From Verrucomicrobiota bacterium (GTDB lineage: Bacteria > Verrucomicrobiota > Verrucomicrobiia > Limisphaerales > JAEYXS01): a DNA stretch of 44,244 nt. The DNA lies in assembly GCA_030834415.1 (NCBI GenBank), contig JAURFH010000004.1:1-44244 (forward strand), given 5' to 3'. Numbering within the stretch: the stretch's first letter is position 1; every line of letters begins with the position of its first letter. Below the pieces are notes generated by a model. It saw only the letters and a program-made list of their open reading frames with translations, ran no database searches and had not been told where the DNA came from. Below, one piece after another: positions 44,077 to 44,244 of this stretch. Position numbers and translations under genes: made by a program.

Positions 44077-44108
44077 AAAGGCCGGACGAGGAATCGTTCG
44101 GCCTTTTT
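44077..44108 (+). terminator. Rho-independent terminator after the DUF1552 gene
   Basis: AAAGGCCGGACG pairs with CGTTCGGCCTTT over 12 base pairs (one G-U), with a six-base loop and five T residues. The last 135 bases of the window show no gene. Confidence 0.9.
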
Positions 44109-44244
44109 GTTTTTCAGGAGTGAAGAAGATTTAACCTCAGCACTGACTATGCTAGGATGAAATAAGGGTGATTCACGCCGACCATTCTTCTGGTGTCTTT
44201 TGGTCGAAATCTAGCCCTTTGGCCCAGCGACCTCTATGGTACAA

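Noticed and set aside
1-44244. CRISPR arrays, phage genes, transposases or toxin-antitoxin pairs
   Set aside because: No regularly spaced repeats, integrases or transposase motifs were found on either strand.

Overview
The window looks like a chromosomal piece of a Verrucomicrobiota bacterium, probably of the Pedosphaera/Limisphaerales kind. This is inferred from gene content, not from a marker-gene tree. The clearest signs are a di-haem DUF1587/1592/1588/1585 protein followed by a Tat-exported DUF1552 protein, a secreted beta-propeller gene next to a ThuA-like lipoprotein, a TMTC-like membrane/TPR protein, general scarcity of Shine-Dalgarno sequences, and short dispersed repeats of a kind I recall from these genomes. 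There is no sign of phage, plasmid or insertion sequence, and no CRISPR array.

Layout. Positions 1-343 hold only a decayed glycosyltransferase-like fragment. 344-4375 carries an alpha/beta hydrolase, a TMTC-like TPR membrane protein, tRNA-Gln(UUG) and a FkbM methyltransferase. 4498-7568 has a PQQ-type beta-propeller protein, a terminator, and an MscS channel with a cyclic-nucleotide-binding domain. A minus-strand run (12405 down to 7577) encodes a GT2 glycosyltransferase, a DUF1287 protein, a small membrane protein, a fused double adenylate kinase, and a polyphosphate:AMP phosphotransferase interrupted by one in-frame TAA. 12567-18526 runs on the plus strand: an HExxH protein, MsrP, the NAD(P)HX repair enzyme, a membrane protein, a third adenylate-kinase-like protein and Fmt. 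18572-25017 carries the secreted propeller/ThuA pair, a DUF4404 protein, an MFS transporter, a HAD-Nudix fusion and FolB. A minus-strand subtilase with an STN-like domain follows.

26633-40124 is mostly housekeeping on the plus strand: a FAH-family enzyme, proS, tgt, yajC, a fused secDF, terC, exoD, recJ, ispD, a C-terminal processing protease and tsaD. The window closes with the DUF1592-type cytochrome and the DUF1552 protein, then a strong terminator.

How the genes may work together. The most interesting unit is the adk-adk fusion plus polyphosphate:AMP phosphotransferase. The second enzyme makes ADP from AMP and polyphosphate, and the first can turn 2 ADP into ATP and AMP, so together they would form a polyphosphate-driven ATP regeneration module. 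The HAD-Nudix fusion just upstream of folB is a candidate for the two dephosphorylation steps between dihydroneopterin triphosphate and dihydroneopterin. TerC directly behind SecDF fits the idea of metal supply to exported proteins. All three are inferences from domains and gene order.
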